Source: Chondrilla cf. caribensis (Eukaryota > Porifera > Demospongiae > Chondrillida > Chondrillidae). From it: DNA of 30,000 nucleotides. The stretch spans positions 5,605,400-5,635,399 of the forward strand of contig OZ026546.1 of NCBI GenBank assembly GCA_964020155.1, in the 5' to 3' direction. The notes beneath the pieces are model-generated. The model was not told the DNA's origin, did not search any database, and saw only the letters and a program-made list of their open reading frames with translations. The translations under genes were made by a program, and so were the position numbers. Shown in pieces: positions 10,921 through 22,690 of this stretch; position 1 is the first letter of the stretch; each line of letters starts with the position of its first letter.

Positions 10921-11086
10921 CAGTGAATTCTCGTTATTCCGCCTCCACTTTATCCACCAAACCTTTTAATCCGCCACAATTTCCCAGTACCAATATAATG
11001 TACAAGTACCAATGAATATCCAGTTAATCCGCCAAACTCGTTAATCCACCATATTCTTTGAAAACAAATTGCGGCGGTATTCACTG
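10921..11086. mobile_element. MITE-like element, pogo/Tigger-type ends, copy A
   Basis: The element is 166 bases with inverted ends CAGTGAAT...ATTCACTG; GGAATAACGAGAATTC-like sequence flanks the left terminus and GGCGGT the right. Subterminal Pu/Py motifs such as ttaatccgcca recur in the interior (10966, 11023, 11040). Ends beginning CAGT next to TA on the left fit pogo/Tigger-type non-autonomous elements. The right flank is TG, so a TA target duplication is not intact. No transposase is present. Confidence 0.45.
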
Positions 11087-11318
11087 TGTGTCCTATATTC
11101 TGCATACCATATTTATGAAACATCCTAATATGTATATTAATTTTCATATAAATCAACTATATAGTGTATGTACATTATAATGTAATATTGTATGCATAAT
11201 AATATTATCGATATCCTATTATGTTCATAATACAAAAATAGTAATACATAGCTCCATTAATGCAATATAATATTAATATTATTACAGTGTATTACTCTTG
11301 CATCATCATCATCATCAG

Positions 11319-11542
11319 GTACCGTAATTCCGGAAAATAATGTATGATTAAAATAATATGAATCATCCAAATCTGGAGTAGAATTGAATAATGCCATTAT
11401 AAAAATGTACAATGCCATTTTGCACACCAGAAACGAATAATGTGTGCTTAAAAATGGCGTTCAAACTAATGCACCGGCGAATTTGATCACTCGCAAAGTT
11501 CGCATTTATAAAATACCGCATTAATTTCCGGAATTACAGTAT
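11319..11542. mobile_element. TIR element with GTAATTCCGGAAA ends, copy A
   Basis: The left end gtaccgtaattccggaaaat is nearly the reverse complement of the right end atttccggaattacagtat, about 220 bases apart. The length and lack of a reading frame suggest a MITE. It is next to a (cat)n run. In copy B (21750-21973) the right end has decayed (tcctgaattata). Confidence 0.5.
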
Positions 11543-11816
11543 TATATGTATTATTATGTATCACTGTTTATATAAAATGTCATCAAAACATGCATACTTC
11601 AATGAGCAAAATTAATATAATTTTTCATTTTCAATTTTTTTTTGACCCAGCAACAAAAAATATATAAAAACTGTAATTCTAATAATAATTAAACAAAAAT
11701 GTACATAGTTAATATCGTAGACACAACACACGTTCACTCAGTGAACTGTAGACATAAACAATGGCATGAATTACGGATACTCCAAACTACAGTATGCACA
11801 AAGTAGTGTGGAGTAT

Positions 11817-12309
11817 CTATGGACCCAAGAGGTCATGCGTGTACAAGTTGGGTGCGTATTTCCTGACAAATTGCAGAAGGTTGCCCTCATTGCAAAACTC
11901 CATGGCTAGGTAGGGTTGGTTCAGCCAGCAGCACACACCATACAGCTTTGCGATATTCGGGTGTGGACCAAGCTGGTGTAGGCAGTTCAGCGCACTCAGC
12001 TCGGTGTAGAGAGCAGATGAATTGTCCTTCTGTCTCTGCTCATCCAGTGTGATGGTCTTGATGGCAGTTGGCTTAGTAACACCATCAGTTCCTGTAAAGC
12101 TGCCAGACCAGACCGTGAACCTTTTCCCCTGGTAGATCTCCTTGTCCATTTTTAGCGACTCGCGAGCAATTTCCGACCTCTGGCTCACATAAGGCAGGGT
12201 CATCTGTGTCACCAGGCCCAGCAGTCTCGAAGTGTACGATTTGTTCAATATTCGCTGATGGTGACGTAATTCGGTGTGCCACAACTGTTCAGCAAGTACG
12301 TTCCTTCTC
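11817..12309 (-). pseudogene. Tyrosine-kinase-like N-lobe fragment, copy A
   Basis: An exon starting after an acceptor at 12310-12311 (minus strand ...CATGTAG|GAGAAGG) reads about 164 codons to a stop at 11817. It contains MDKEIYQGKRFTVWSGSF (glycine-loop region, degenerate), PTAIKTI with the VAIK lysine, LYTELSALNCLHQLG (alphaC), PHPNIAKLYGVC (alphaC-beta4) and LAMEFCNEGNLLQFVR (hinge and alphaD). This pattern is typical of receptor tyrosine kinase N-lobes. The catalytic loop, DFG and the whole C-lobe are absent downstream on this strand, and upstream exons that would supply a receptor part are not found. A donor such as ACTT|GTACAC near 11850 cannot be excluded, but no onward exon is seen in the next 1.5 kb. 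It is best read as a truncated gene remnant or a lone exon. Confidence 0.6.
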
Positions 12310-12362
12310 CTACATGAGCTAGAGACTGGGTGAAATGTATGTACTATTATTAGTACATGAAC

Positions 12363-12513
12363 CAAGCCGGGTACTTACTAGGCAAGTTGCACTGAATGTA
12401 CATACAGAACTACAGTTACTGTGTACACATGCCATGGGTAATGTACACGAATACAGTACACTGCTTACATTGTTCATAAAGTGCAACTTCCTTAGTAAGT
12501 ACCTGGATTAGTA
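12363..12513. repeat. Imperfect inverted repeat of about 150 bases
   Basis: gtacttactaggcaagttgcac (from 12374) is matched in reverse complement by the segment starting gtgcaacttccttag (from about 12480), with two mismatches over 22 bases and further matching outside. The centre (gtgtacacatgcc...gtacac) is also partly palindromic. It may be a small MITE. The copy B deletion ends inside the right arm. Confidence 0.5.
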
Positions 12514-12595
12514 CATACTCCTGGTTAGTGAGTACACTCCACACTCAGTCCCTAGCTCATGTACATTACGTCAACCAGTACTGATAGAAGTAAGT

Positions 12596-12737
12596 ACCTC
12601 TGATGAGACGTATAGATTTGGCCTGCCATTCGAGGTACATACGTACGTACCAAGCAAGTTGGACTGTACATTGATAGCGTGTTAAATCAATATATTGAAT
12701 TAAAAATAAATGTAAAATAATACTTTCAATACAAATA
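12596..12737. other. Spacer between the two duplicated units
   Basis: This 142-base stretch has no counterpart at the other unit borders. It contains gtacatacgtacgtac and a further gtaccaagcaagttggac resembling the arms of the inverted repeat nearby. No gene is seen. Confidence 0.6.
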
Positions 12738-12923
12738 TCTTGAAATCTAATACTTTATTTTCATCTCTCTTTCGTATCATCTGAACATCATCCAGCATGC
12801 TGCTGATGCCACTAGGATCTGCTATACTGGTTGCAGTGTGTGTGGAGTTGATAACGATTGCAGCCAGCAGGAAACTCAACTAACACAGATTCCTTTGATG
12901 AAGCAAACACAACAGCCATAAAT

Positions 12924-13201
<278 letters not shown>

Positions 13202-14056
13202 GTATTTGACATTTAGCACTGTTACACAGTATGATACTTAATAATTTGTTCGCAGCATCCATGTCAGCTGATGACAGTAGTATGTCATTCATCAAATATC
13301 ATGGTTATTACACTGGTAAATTCAATTATTAGTAAACCAACTGATCTACACCAGAGAATATAACATCACTGAGCTCTAGGATACACTTGAAGTTACAACT
13401 CAATTGCTGCCTGTGAATCCTACTCTGTATACCTATCCACTGTCACTTGGTATAGCTTCGATGTTTTCTTCTTTTCTTCAGAATCCTTTTTCTTTATAAA
13501 TCCAACCAATGTTTCATCCACCATTGGGCTCAATGTCACCTTCTGGTGTCAGCACAGCTCATTCACTAGAGATTTGCAGTGGCAAATTTTATCCAGGTCC
13601 GAAGTTGTAATGATCGTTGATATCAACAATCCAGTACAACCTCCTCTGTACTTCACCATGGCATTAGATGGGCTATCTAGGTTGACAGTTACTGTCAGGA
13701 CAGACCTAGCCGGCTATTGCTTCCGATGTCATGTTCTCCTGGCTAATAGGACATCAGAACGTGGATGTTTACTGATTCAAGGTATTCGCTCGCACATAGA
13801 TGTAACTGTAAACCTTTATGGTATTTTTGTATTCAGGAGTGTATTGCATGTGTGCATACATACATTGGTACTAAAGTGTGATTTTACAGTATGTAAATAT
13901 GCTTGGTTGTATGTTAAACCATATACTGGTGTATTGACTAAAAATGTAATCAGTGCATTAAATGTTGCTGTTCTGCAGTGCCTGATGAATCTTCTGACAA
14001 TTCAACAAGTGAGCTCTGCACTGAGTGAATACTTGTATTCCTTCACAGAACAACAT

Positions 14057-14086
14057 GTACACACAAGCACACGCACACACACACGT

Positions 14087-14130
<44 letters not shown>

Positions 14131-14289
14131 GCGCGCGCAAACACGTGCACACACACATGCACAAACACACACTTGCAAATACACGCATACATGCACATGC
14201 ATGCATGTGTACACACACGTGCACATACACACACATGTACATATGCATGCACACACACACATGCACACACATGTGCACACACACACACG

Positions 14290-14338
<49 letters not shown>

Positions 14339-14345
14339 ACACACA
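14057..14345. repeat. (CA)n microsatellite in Ig receptor intron 3, copy B
   Basis: CA tract with cgcgcgcg, acatgcatgcatg and acgtgcac interruptions. It is about twice as long as in copy A and lies wholly within an intron. Confidence 0.95.
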
Positions 14346-14641
14346 ATGCATTCTAATGCACACAGTTGTACTTTGTTTCAGTGTGTCACAACTTCTAACT
14401 TGTGAATAAAATTTTACCGAATGCAGTCGATCATTCCTTAGTATTAGCTGCTGTTCTGCCATTTGCTGTTTTTGCACTGGTCCTACCAGCTGTTGGGATG
14501 GTTGTGACCTTTGTAGCAGCCTGTGTTCTCAAGCGCATCAACAGGATTGCCATAAGAGTGGCCCCAGCTGACCCTGGGCAGGTGGTGGAGAATCCCTCCT
14601 ACAAGCAGAGGGGCCCTCAACTGCAGGAGTCAAATCTGTAG

Positions 14642-15264
14642 CATCAGCAGTCTTCTTTTATTACCATAATAATTATAAGTGGTATTGTATCACAAATTCA
14701 TAAGATTTAATCCAATCATAAAATAAAGTTGAACTTCATAATAATTAATTAATCCACCTATATTTGGACTTTCGTTGGGTGTGTAATTAAAAACTATGAC
14801 ATTGTGTACTAGTGTATATAACAATTACTTTAATATGTACATTATATGTGGTAATATGAAAATATGCAATAAATGCTACATGCACTGTATACATGCACAG
14901 TATTATGTTTATCAATTTTGATAATTTTTACTATTCTCGATTGCAATAATTGTCTTCAAGTTTGAACATTAGAAATTTCCAATTACTCATTTTACTCACA
15001 GCAACACAAAATCACCAGCACAAATTGTGCTGAAATAAAATACATATATAATAATATATTATATACATTAAACAAGTGATCACACCAAAATTGTAAATAA
15101 TATATAAAATATATATTCTGCTATTTTTAGACATTTAATTGCTATAAATACCATGCCATTAACATATTTCAACATACATAATACTGTCACAAGGATGCAA
15201 TGAATCAAAATAATCCAATATTAATTCAATATAAAATAATGAGGTACGTATTAGTAATACTTTT
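14642..15264. other. Intergenic AT-rich region between convergent genes, copy B
   Basis: Counterpart of 4134-4744, with numerous small indels. The ATTAAA present in copy A is altered (cataagattt). No coding signal seen. Confidence 0.5.
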
Positions 15265-17787
15265 TCAGAAATGTTTCTTAACGAGGTTGCCGATTGCCCA
15301 ACTGGGCGGAGAGGTAACATAGGTGTACACCTTGTTTTGAGAGGATCCACTGAGCACATCTGATGGATTTAGGTGGGGGCTCAACCCAGATAGCTTGCGT
15401 CTTTGTCTGATAGAAGAACTAGGTTCTTGAATTGGTTCCTCATCAGGCATTCCAGTGTTGGAGGGTACAAGACTACCAATGACATAAGGGTCTTCACTGC
15501 TATCCTACAAAGCATTGAGGAAAGCAAGATGAACACGGACAATCAGTCAATGCGCAGTCACTAAAACAATAATATCGTCTGTTGCAAATTATCAAAAACA
15601 ACAGTGAACCATCCTTTTACAAAAATGAAAATGCAATCTGCAAATCCCTAGTCAATTCATGGAATATAATATATGTACATTGTGTGAAACTTTGTAGGAA
15701 CTCAGTAGACCATAATAAATCACTGGTTGTCAAGTTTATTTCAAGTGTTTACATAACATTGCTATGTGTTATAATAACTACGTATCTTCCCAAATATACA
15801 CCTACGTATCCCATAACTATATATGTGAGATTCTATCACAACAATTCCACAGAATTTGAGCTAGGAAACTGAGCATAATGTTATATTAGTATAATATTAG
15901 ACAGTAGATGTGTGAGGCAAGTTCTGATGCCTTACGAAAATTCAACAGTAGGAAAGGAACACAGTGCTACTCGAGGTTCCCACATTGGTTATAACCCTGA
16001 TCAAAGACAGAGCGAAGATAGGGAAGTATGCCACCGAGAATGGTCTGCTAGGGCTACCAGGCACTTCTGAGTGCCTGAAAAAAACTATGAAAAGGGCCAA
16101 GACCAAATATTTTCAAGCAAATCCACCAAATTTAAAAACCGCCAATAACTTTTTCGGGCAAATCGCCAAATTTAAAAACCGCCAATAACTTTTTCAGGCA
16201 AATCGCCAATAACTTTTTTGGGATAATCTGCCAAATTTTGTACCTGCCAAATTCCCCTGCTATACGGTATTACAGATTTAAAAAAAATTATAATAGTTAA
16301 AACCTAGTCATTGTCTCAAACAGGCAGAAATAAGCACATTATGTGGTCGTCAACACAGTGTCCTTCCATTGATTAACATTACATTGTAGGTCATCTTATA
16401 TGGACAGGTGGCAATGCATTGTGGAAATACTTAGGTACAGTGTATAGCTGCTACTCAGCCTGTCATGTACAGTCACATGTTACAGTCTGGTCATACTCAC
16501 ATCTGATTCTCTGTCAGAATCTTCCTCCTTCACAGACATTAGCTCACCATAATTTTTGTTCACTGGTAGCTGATGACTACCTGCTTGACTACGATACTGT
16601 GTTGGCAAGGTGGACACTGTCTTAGCCTTCGGAAAGTTGCTTTTTATATTACATTCGTTGGTAGCTTTTGCTCTAGGCCGATGTCTACTCACCAGTGGAG
16701 GGGTGTTGGGTACCGGGATGTTGATGTCCTTTGGCAAAGCAAGGAGAGATCGGAGATGTTCCTGAATATCCACCATTGTCTTGTTATTTTCTGCAATTCC
16801 TTGAATTGCGTTTTCCAATGCTTCGCTGATTTCAAAAACGTTGTGTAGGTGACCGATACTCAATTGTTCAGTCAGCTGGGAAATCTCTTTGTGTATGACA
16901 TCCAATCCAGGTCTATCTGCAGAATCCGTCTTCAAGCAATTCTTGATCAATGGTAGAAAAAGCTTATCCTTGCCTTCAAGCTTTTTAAGGTACGTCATTC
17001 TACGGGCTTCTTCACTGTAAAATACAACCACGTCATCATCCGAAGAGCTGGGTTGTAGTGGCTGTGCGGAGGGTACTGGAGTCTCTTGAATTAGCGTGTG
17101 AAGGCAGAGAACACCGAACGAGAATGCGTCCCTAGTTGCAGACAAGGTCAATTCCTTCTCTCTCAATTTGCGAGAAGGTAGCTCGAAGAAACCTGGCGGA
17201 ACGTGATACGATATACTAGTGTTGTAGGGTTCTAGCTGGTTATCGTACGTGTGAAACTCGGAACCGGTAATCTTCACTCCGAGATCCAGTTTACCTCTCA
17301 GATCTTCACTAACATACACGTGGTCTGCCTTTAGGTCCCCAAACGGTACTGGAGGCTCCAGGGAGTGCAGATAGCAGAGAGCGGACGAGATATCATAGAG
17401 AATGGTGCTTTTGACGGAGAGAGGGAACTGTGATTTCGGTCGTGTTTCCAGCAGGACCTTCAGGTTGGCCGCGAGACGTTCGGTCACCATCCACACTGCC
17501 CCTTCCACCTCGGAGAGGCCCAATAACGATACGATGGCGGGATGTCTCAGTCTCCTCCACAACTCGACGGTCGATATCAGATCCTCGTTAACTTTCCCCA
17601 CCACTCTGACAGCACAAGGCGTGCGCATCCACTCGGCTGCAAGCAACTCGCCGAAATAACCATAGTGGATAACGTCCTCGGAAACAACCACGTCATTTAA
17701 GAGTAGACTCGACCAGATAGGCGTCCCGCGTTTCACTTGTGAGGCTTCCACAGCTAACAAGTCTTTCTCGCGAACCTCGTCACCCAT
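15265..17787 (-). CDS. TKL-like pseudokinase, minus-strand paralogue, copy B
   Basis: Exons 17787-16501 and 15504-15265 join with the same GTGAGT donor and TTGTAG acceptor as copy A in phase 0, giving about 508 aa. The Met at 17787 (MGDEVREKD) is preferred because it is conserved. An upstream in-frame Met at 17850 exists only in this copy and would add 21 residues. The kinase fold is the same, with CAVRVVG, FGD for HRD and TGS for DFG, so it is also a pseudokinase. The beta5 region reads LSEVEGAVWMV, two residues shorter than in copy A. Exon 2 has DPYVIG where copy A has DPYYVIG, a 3-base indel. The frame is intact throughout, which argues that it is still under selection. It is divergent from the gene at 18066. 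Confidence 0.78.
15505..16500 (-). other. Intron of the minus-strand pseudokinase, copy B
   Basis: Counterpart of 4988-5930. It has no coding signal. It holds a direct repeat with about three units at 16105-16240. Confidence 0.6.
16105..16240. repeat. Intronic minisatellite of about 40 bp
   Basis: Units share gccaataactttttc, ggcaaatcgccaa and tttaaaaacc. About three units are present here against two in copy A. Confidence 0.75.
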
Positions 17788-18065
17788 CCCACCACAGACA
17801 CTCGAACATGAGCAGGCGAGGTGGACTATTATGTTATAATGTTCCGTCATACATAATAATATTATCTACTATACTGATTCTCTTTTATAAATTTATAGGG
17901 TACGTATATTATGTGTCTATATAAAGTATAGTGCCATATTAGCTGAGCGGAGGTTTCTGGGACTCGTAAACGAAGGGTACATCATGTGACAATCACGTGA
18001 AATGAAAGTATAATAGTTATACTGCGCCATTCTGGTTATACGCATATAGCCATCGTATTTCTCGG
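17788..18065. promoter_or_regulatory. Divergent promoter between head-to-head pseudokinase genes, copy B
   Basis: Matches 7224-7497 closely. TCACGTGA is retained at 17993-18000, as are the flanking catgtgac and the ggttatacgcatat near the plus-strand start. About 11 bases (acaggacgtgact in copy A) are missing upstream of tttctgggactcg. Confidence 0.5.
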
Positions 18066-19304
18066 ATGAATCCTTTGCGCTCACTGACAGAAAATCAGCC
18101 TCGCCTTGTGCTCAAAGATGTCACGATCTTCAGCGAGGTCCTCTACTATGGCTCTTTCGGTGAGCTGATGAAAGCCGAGTGGATACACACGCCTTGTGCT
18201 GCGAGAATGGTGGGGAAAGTTAACGAAGATCTGATATCGACCGTTGAATTGTGGATGGGGCTGAGACATCCCGCCATCGTATCGTTATTGGGCCTCTACG
18301 AGGTGGAAGGGGCAGTGTGGATGGTAACCGAACGTCTAGCCGCCAACCTAAAGGTCCTGCTGGAAACACGACCCAAATCACAGTTCCCTCTCCCCGTCAA
18401 AAGCACCATTCTCTACGATATCTCGTCCGCTCTCTGCTATCTGCACTCCCTGGAGCCTCCAGTACCGTTTGGGGACCTAAAGGCAGACCACGTGTATGTT
18501 AGTGAAGATCTGAGAGGTAAACTGGATCTCGGAGTGAAGATTACCGGACCCGACTACCACACGTACGGAAACTTGTTCGAATCCTACAACCCTAGTGTGT
18601 CGTTCCACGTCCCGCCAGATTTGATAAATCAAGCCTTCGCCAGTCCAAAACTGAAGGAGAAAGGAGGGTCTGCCTTGTCGGAAGCATGGGACGCCTTCTC
18701 GTTCGGTGTTCTCTGCCTGCACACGATAATCCAGGAGACCCCGGTACCAAGTGGACACTCGCTGGAAAGTTGCAAAGGAGACGACGACAATGCCTATTTC
18801 CATACTGAAGTGGAATTGAGGAGTGAGTACATCATCAAGTTGGTGGACAAAGAGAAGCTATTTTTGCCACTAATCGAGAGCTGTTTGAGCACAACCCCGG
18901 AATCAAGACCACCCTTGGACCACATTCTCAGGGATGTGATGCAGATCTGCACTCAGGTGACTCACCATTATAGCGTCTCTAATGCAGGAGAATGCTTCGA
19001 CTTGCAACGACACCTGGAGGCCCTTGACAAGGAGGTTCAAATCAAAAAGGATGAATTGCAGCAAGTTCATGGCCAATTGTGTTCCCTTCTTAATTCTCCT
19101 CGGCAGCCACACTTCCACTCACTACACACCTCCCCGGGCGTCTACTCCAGCAGTGAAGATTCCAATTTCTTCATTTGTACTTCTGAACCTGCCAGCAAAT
19201 CAAGTAGAACTAAGTCCTCAACAGACCCTGCATACTATCGCTATAGGACAAGATCAGGAGGGAAAGTTGACTCACTCTCCTCCTCCTATACCAGTGGAAT
19301 TTCG

Positions 19305-19372
<68 letters not shown>

Positions 19373-20338
19373 GTGTGTGTGTGTGCTTGGATGGGTGGGT
19401 ATGTATGGGTTATGAATGGTTGTGTGGGTGTGTACATGTGTGTAGGGGGGGTGGATGGTTGTGTGTGTCCGTGTGTTGTTGAGTTGGCTAAACATATATC
19501 TGTTTGTCATGATTTCTTCTCTTTTCCCATCACACAGTCAAGTAGTAATGGAACCTCACACAAAGGTGACTTGCTGAGTTCATCAAGTCATTTCGATTCA
19601 TCCTCAGAGGACCTTAGTGTCTGTTCCAAGGTATCAGATCGGCATAAGGAAGAACATATTGACATCAACTCACCCCTATTAAAGATGTTGAGCTCTCCAT
19701 CTGATCCTCCTACTGACATTGGTGTTGAGGACAAATCAAGGCTTTCCTCTTCGGAACCGCAGATGAGTTGGTACAAAAAAGTCATCAAGTCCCCATTTTT
19801 CAGAAGAAAGAAGCCACATTCCCTTAGTAGTGACTCCCTAATGAATGTCACAATGCAGAAGAACCCTGCTTACGAGCCACAGGAGGTGAAGCTCACTGCC
19901 CCCCTAATGAATGTCACAATGCAGAAGAACCCTGCTTACGAGCCACAGGAGGTGAAGCTCACTGCCCCCCTAATGAATGTCACAATGCAGAAGAACCCTG
20001 CTTACGAGCCACAGGAGGTGAAGCTCACTGCCCCCCTAATGAATGTCACAATGCAGAAGAACCCTGCTTACAAGCCACAGGAGGTGAAGCTCACTGGCAG
20101 CAGTGTGCATGGGGCAGACAGGATGCCGCTCTCCACTTCAGATGAAACAGATGTGGAGATGATGCAAAACCCCTCCTACGAAACCACCACACCTCATTCA
20201 GGTGTAGACGCAGACCATGAATATGATTACATCAAGGCCAATGAACAGGAGGGTGGTCATAAAGACATGGAAGGGATATTGACGGCTAACGTGGATATGA
20301 CATGTAATCCTTCATATCAGCCAATACGGCACCATTAA
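18066..20338 (+). CDS. Pseudokinase with expanded NPxY-repeat tail, copy B
   Basis: Exons 18066-19304 (donor TCG|GTATAT) and 19538-20338 (acceptor CACACAG) join in phase 0 to give 679 aa, 46 longer than copy A. The kinase fold and its losses match copy A: CAARMVG with Arg for the VAIK Lys, FGD for HRD, TGP for DFG. The tail has six NPxY motifs: NPAY at about 522, 544, 566 and 588, and NPSY at about 624 and 670, plus EYDYIKAN. The first four lie in consecutive 22-residue repeats; the fourth reads NPAYKP instead of NPAYEP. Copy B also has three extra residues (RLS) before SSEPQM. The frame is open throughout. Its likely role is a phosphotyrosine/PTB docking scaffold with more sites than copy A (inference). 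Confidence 0.8.
19311..19385. repeat. (TG)n microsatellite at the splice donor, copy B
   Basis: Simple TG tract starting a few bases after donor GTATAT. It lacks the compound 115-base units found in copy A. Confidence 0.95.
19841..20104 (+). repeat. 66 bp coding minisatellite, 4 units (NPAY repeat), copy B
   Basis: Four units of 66 bases start at 19841, 19907, 19973 and 20039. The first three are practically identical and the fourth differs by a g-to-a that changes Glu to Lys. Such near-identity implies recent unit duplication. Confidence 0.95.
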
Positions 20339-20514
20339 GACACCAAGAATAATGATGAGTATTTATAATATTATGTATAAATAGTACAGACCTTAAGCTG
20401 AAACTAGAGGTTGTTGATATTAATATGTACTATTTATTGTTTCAGTATTGTGTGTGTGTGGGTTTGTTGAGTGTATGTGTCTAATGTGTGTGTTTCTCTC
20501 TCTCGTGTGCACAG

Positions 20515-20557
<43 letters not shown>

Positions 20558-20568
20558 TGTGTGTGTGT

Positions 20569-20627
<59 letters not shown>

Positions 20628-21356
20628 CCGTGTTGATGTTATGGGTAAGCTTGCTTACCTGTTTGCATTAACATCAGAAATATCATGTTCATTATTTTGT
20701 GTACCTTTTTTACATTCACAGTGATTATATCAGTTCATCGCTACCGGTACCACTTGTTCATGTGAATGTTCACATGTTTTTAAAATTTAAAGTTGAATTT
20801 AAAAGTGAAAGTCAATAAGGAATTGTCCCACCCCTCCTAGCTGCATGAGATGATAATAATAATATTATATTAGAACAGATAGTGATATAAGACATCGACG
20901 TATTGATCTCCTTGTCCTCTTGTGATGATTGTAAAGAGATCTACATTGACGTGTATTAAATTAATAATATGCGTAGTGAATACATGGCTTTTAGGCTGCC
21001 CCATTAATATTGTGCAAATGCATACTCGTTGAACCTAGAGGTATACAGTACACATGTATTCATAATAATATATACACGTTATAATATGTAGTAATTAATA
21101 TAATATAATGGAAGATATATTATATGGAATCAATTTGTATTACTGTAAGAAGAACATGTTCCTGTTGATCATAACTAGCTATATAGCTAGTGCACAACAA
21201 AATGTACAAGTGAATATGTGCATAATAATACACTGCAGTCAATGACATAAATGCGTAATTGTTTCTTGAAGAGTATTATATCAATATGATATGTAATATC
21301 TAAACACACATATATAATATAATAATATTATATAAGGTAACTGTATGCACTGTATA
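20339..21356. other. 3' flank of pseudokinase and AT-rich intergenic DNA, copy B
   Basis: Counterpart of 9960-10920. It contains a TG microsatellite and AT-rich DNA. No coding signal seen. Confidence 0.5.
20449..20626. repeat. (TG)n microsatellite downstream of pseudokinase, copy B
   Basis: TG tract, longer than in copy A, interrupted by ggtttgttgag and by ctctctctcgtgtgcacagc. Confidence 0.9.
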
Positions 21357-21522
21357 CAGTGAATTCTTGTTTATCTGCCACCGCTTTACCTGCCAAACCT
21401 TTTAATCTGCCACAATTTCCCAGTACCAATATAATGTACAAGTACCAATGAATATCCTGTTAAACCGCCAAACTCGTTAATCCACTATATTCTTTGAAAA
21501 CAAATTGCAGCAGTATTCACTG
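21357..21522. mobile_element. MITE-like element, pogo/Tigger-type ends, copy B
   Basis: Carried along with the duplication. Ends CAGTGAAT and ATTCACTG are intact, while the interior (tctgccaccgc, cagcagt) has drifted from copy A. Confidence 0.45.
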
Positions 21523-21749
21523 TGCGTCCTATATTCTGCATACCATATTTATGAAACATCCTAATATGTATATTAATTTTCATATAAAACAACTATATAG
21601 TGTATGTACATTATAATGTAATATTGTATGCATAATATCGATATCCTATTATGTTCATAATACAAAAATATTAATACATAGCTCCATTAATACAATATAA
21701 TATTTGATATTATTACAGTGTATTACTCTTGCATCATCATCATCATCAG

Positions 21750-21973
21750 GTACCGTAATTCCGGAAAATAATGTGTGATTAAAATAATAAGAATCATCCA
21801 ATTCTGGAGTAGAATTGAATAATGCTATTATAAAAATGCACAATGCCATTTTGCACACCAAAAACAAATAATGTGTACTCAAAAATGGCGTTCTAACTAA
21901 TGCACCGGCAAATTTGATCACTCGCAAAGTTCGCATTTATAAAATACCGCATTAATTTCCTGAATTATAGTAT
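21750..21973. mobile_element. TIR element with GTAATTCCGGAAA end, copy B
   Basis: The left end is intact (taccgtaattccggaaaa). The right end has mutated to tttcctgaattatagta, so the inverted repeat is weakened. Duplicated passively with the unit. Confidence 0.45.
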
Positions 21974-22239
21974 TATATGTATTATTATGTATCACTGTTT
22001 ATATAAAATGTCATCAAAACATGCATACTTCAATGTGCAAAATTAATATAATTTTTCAATTTCAATTTTTTTGACCCAGCAACAAAAACTATATAAAAAC
22101 TGTAATTCTAACAATAATTAAACAAAAATGTACATAATATGAATATCGTAGTCACAACACACGTTCACTCAGTGAACTGTAGACATAAACAACGGCATGA
22201 ATTACGTACTGATACTACGCACAAAGTAGTGTGGAGTAT

Positions 22240-22600
22240 CCAAGGACCCAAGAGGTCATGCGTGTACAAGTTGGGTGCGTATTTCCTGACAAATTGCAGA
22301 AGGTTGCCCTCATTGCAAAACTCCATGGCTAGGTAGGGTTGGTTCAGCCAGCAGCACACACCATACAGCTTTGCAATATTCGGGTGTGGACCAAGCTGGT
22401 GTAGGCAGTTCAGCGCACTTAGCTTGGTGTAGAGAGCAGGTGAGTTGTCCTTCTGTCTCTGCTCATCCAGTGTCATGGTCTTGATGGCAGTTGGCTTAGT
22501 AACACCATCAGTTCCTGTAAAGCTGCCAAACCAGACCGTGAACCTTTCCCCTGGTAGATCTCCTTGTCCATTTTTAGCGACTCGGGAGCAATTTCCGACC
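22240..22600 (-). pseudogene. Tyrosine-kinase-like N-lobe fragment, copy B, decayed
   Basis: Homologous to 11817-12309. PTAIKTMTLDEQRQ, PHPNIAKLYGVC and LAMEFCNEGNLLQF are still readable. A 1-base deletion near 22547 (cctttcccc against ccttttcccc) breaks the frame within the glycine-loop region, and the 5' half of the exon with its splice acceptor is removed by a deletion of about 320 bp joining at gacctgg (22596-22602). The stop after LGP in copy A is replaced by Trp here. This copy cannot encode a functional kinase. Confidence 0.75.
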
Positions 22601-22690
22601 TGGATTAGTACATACCACTGGTTAGTGAGTACACTCCACTCAGTCCCTAGCTCATGTACATTACGTCAACCAGTACTGATAGAAGTAAGT

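Larger units (their letters stand above)
2614..12595. repeat. Tandem segmental duplication, unit A (about 10 kb)
   Basis: The sequence from the tcttgaaat before the Ig gene to gatagaagtaagt at 12595 is repeated in the same order and orientation at 12738-22690, genes, introns and intergenic DNA included. Differences are scattered substitutions, small indels, microsatellite length changes, a coding minisatellite change and one deletion of about 320 bp. Flanks outside these limits do not match. It could be a true tandem duplication or two haplotypes laid end to end by an assembler. The independent repeat expansions are compatible with either. Confidence 0.9.

Noticed and set aside
11321..11545. 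Prokaryote-style terminator or riboswitch
   Set aside because: The inverted ends fit a MITE-like element in a eukaryotic intergenic region.
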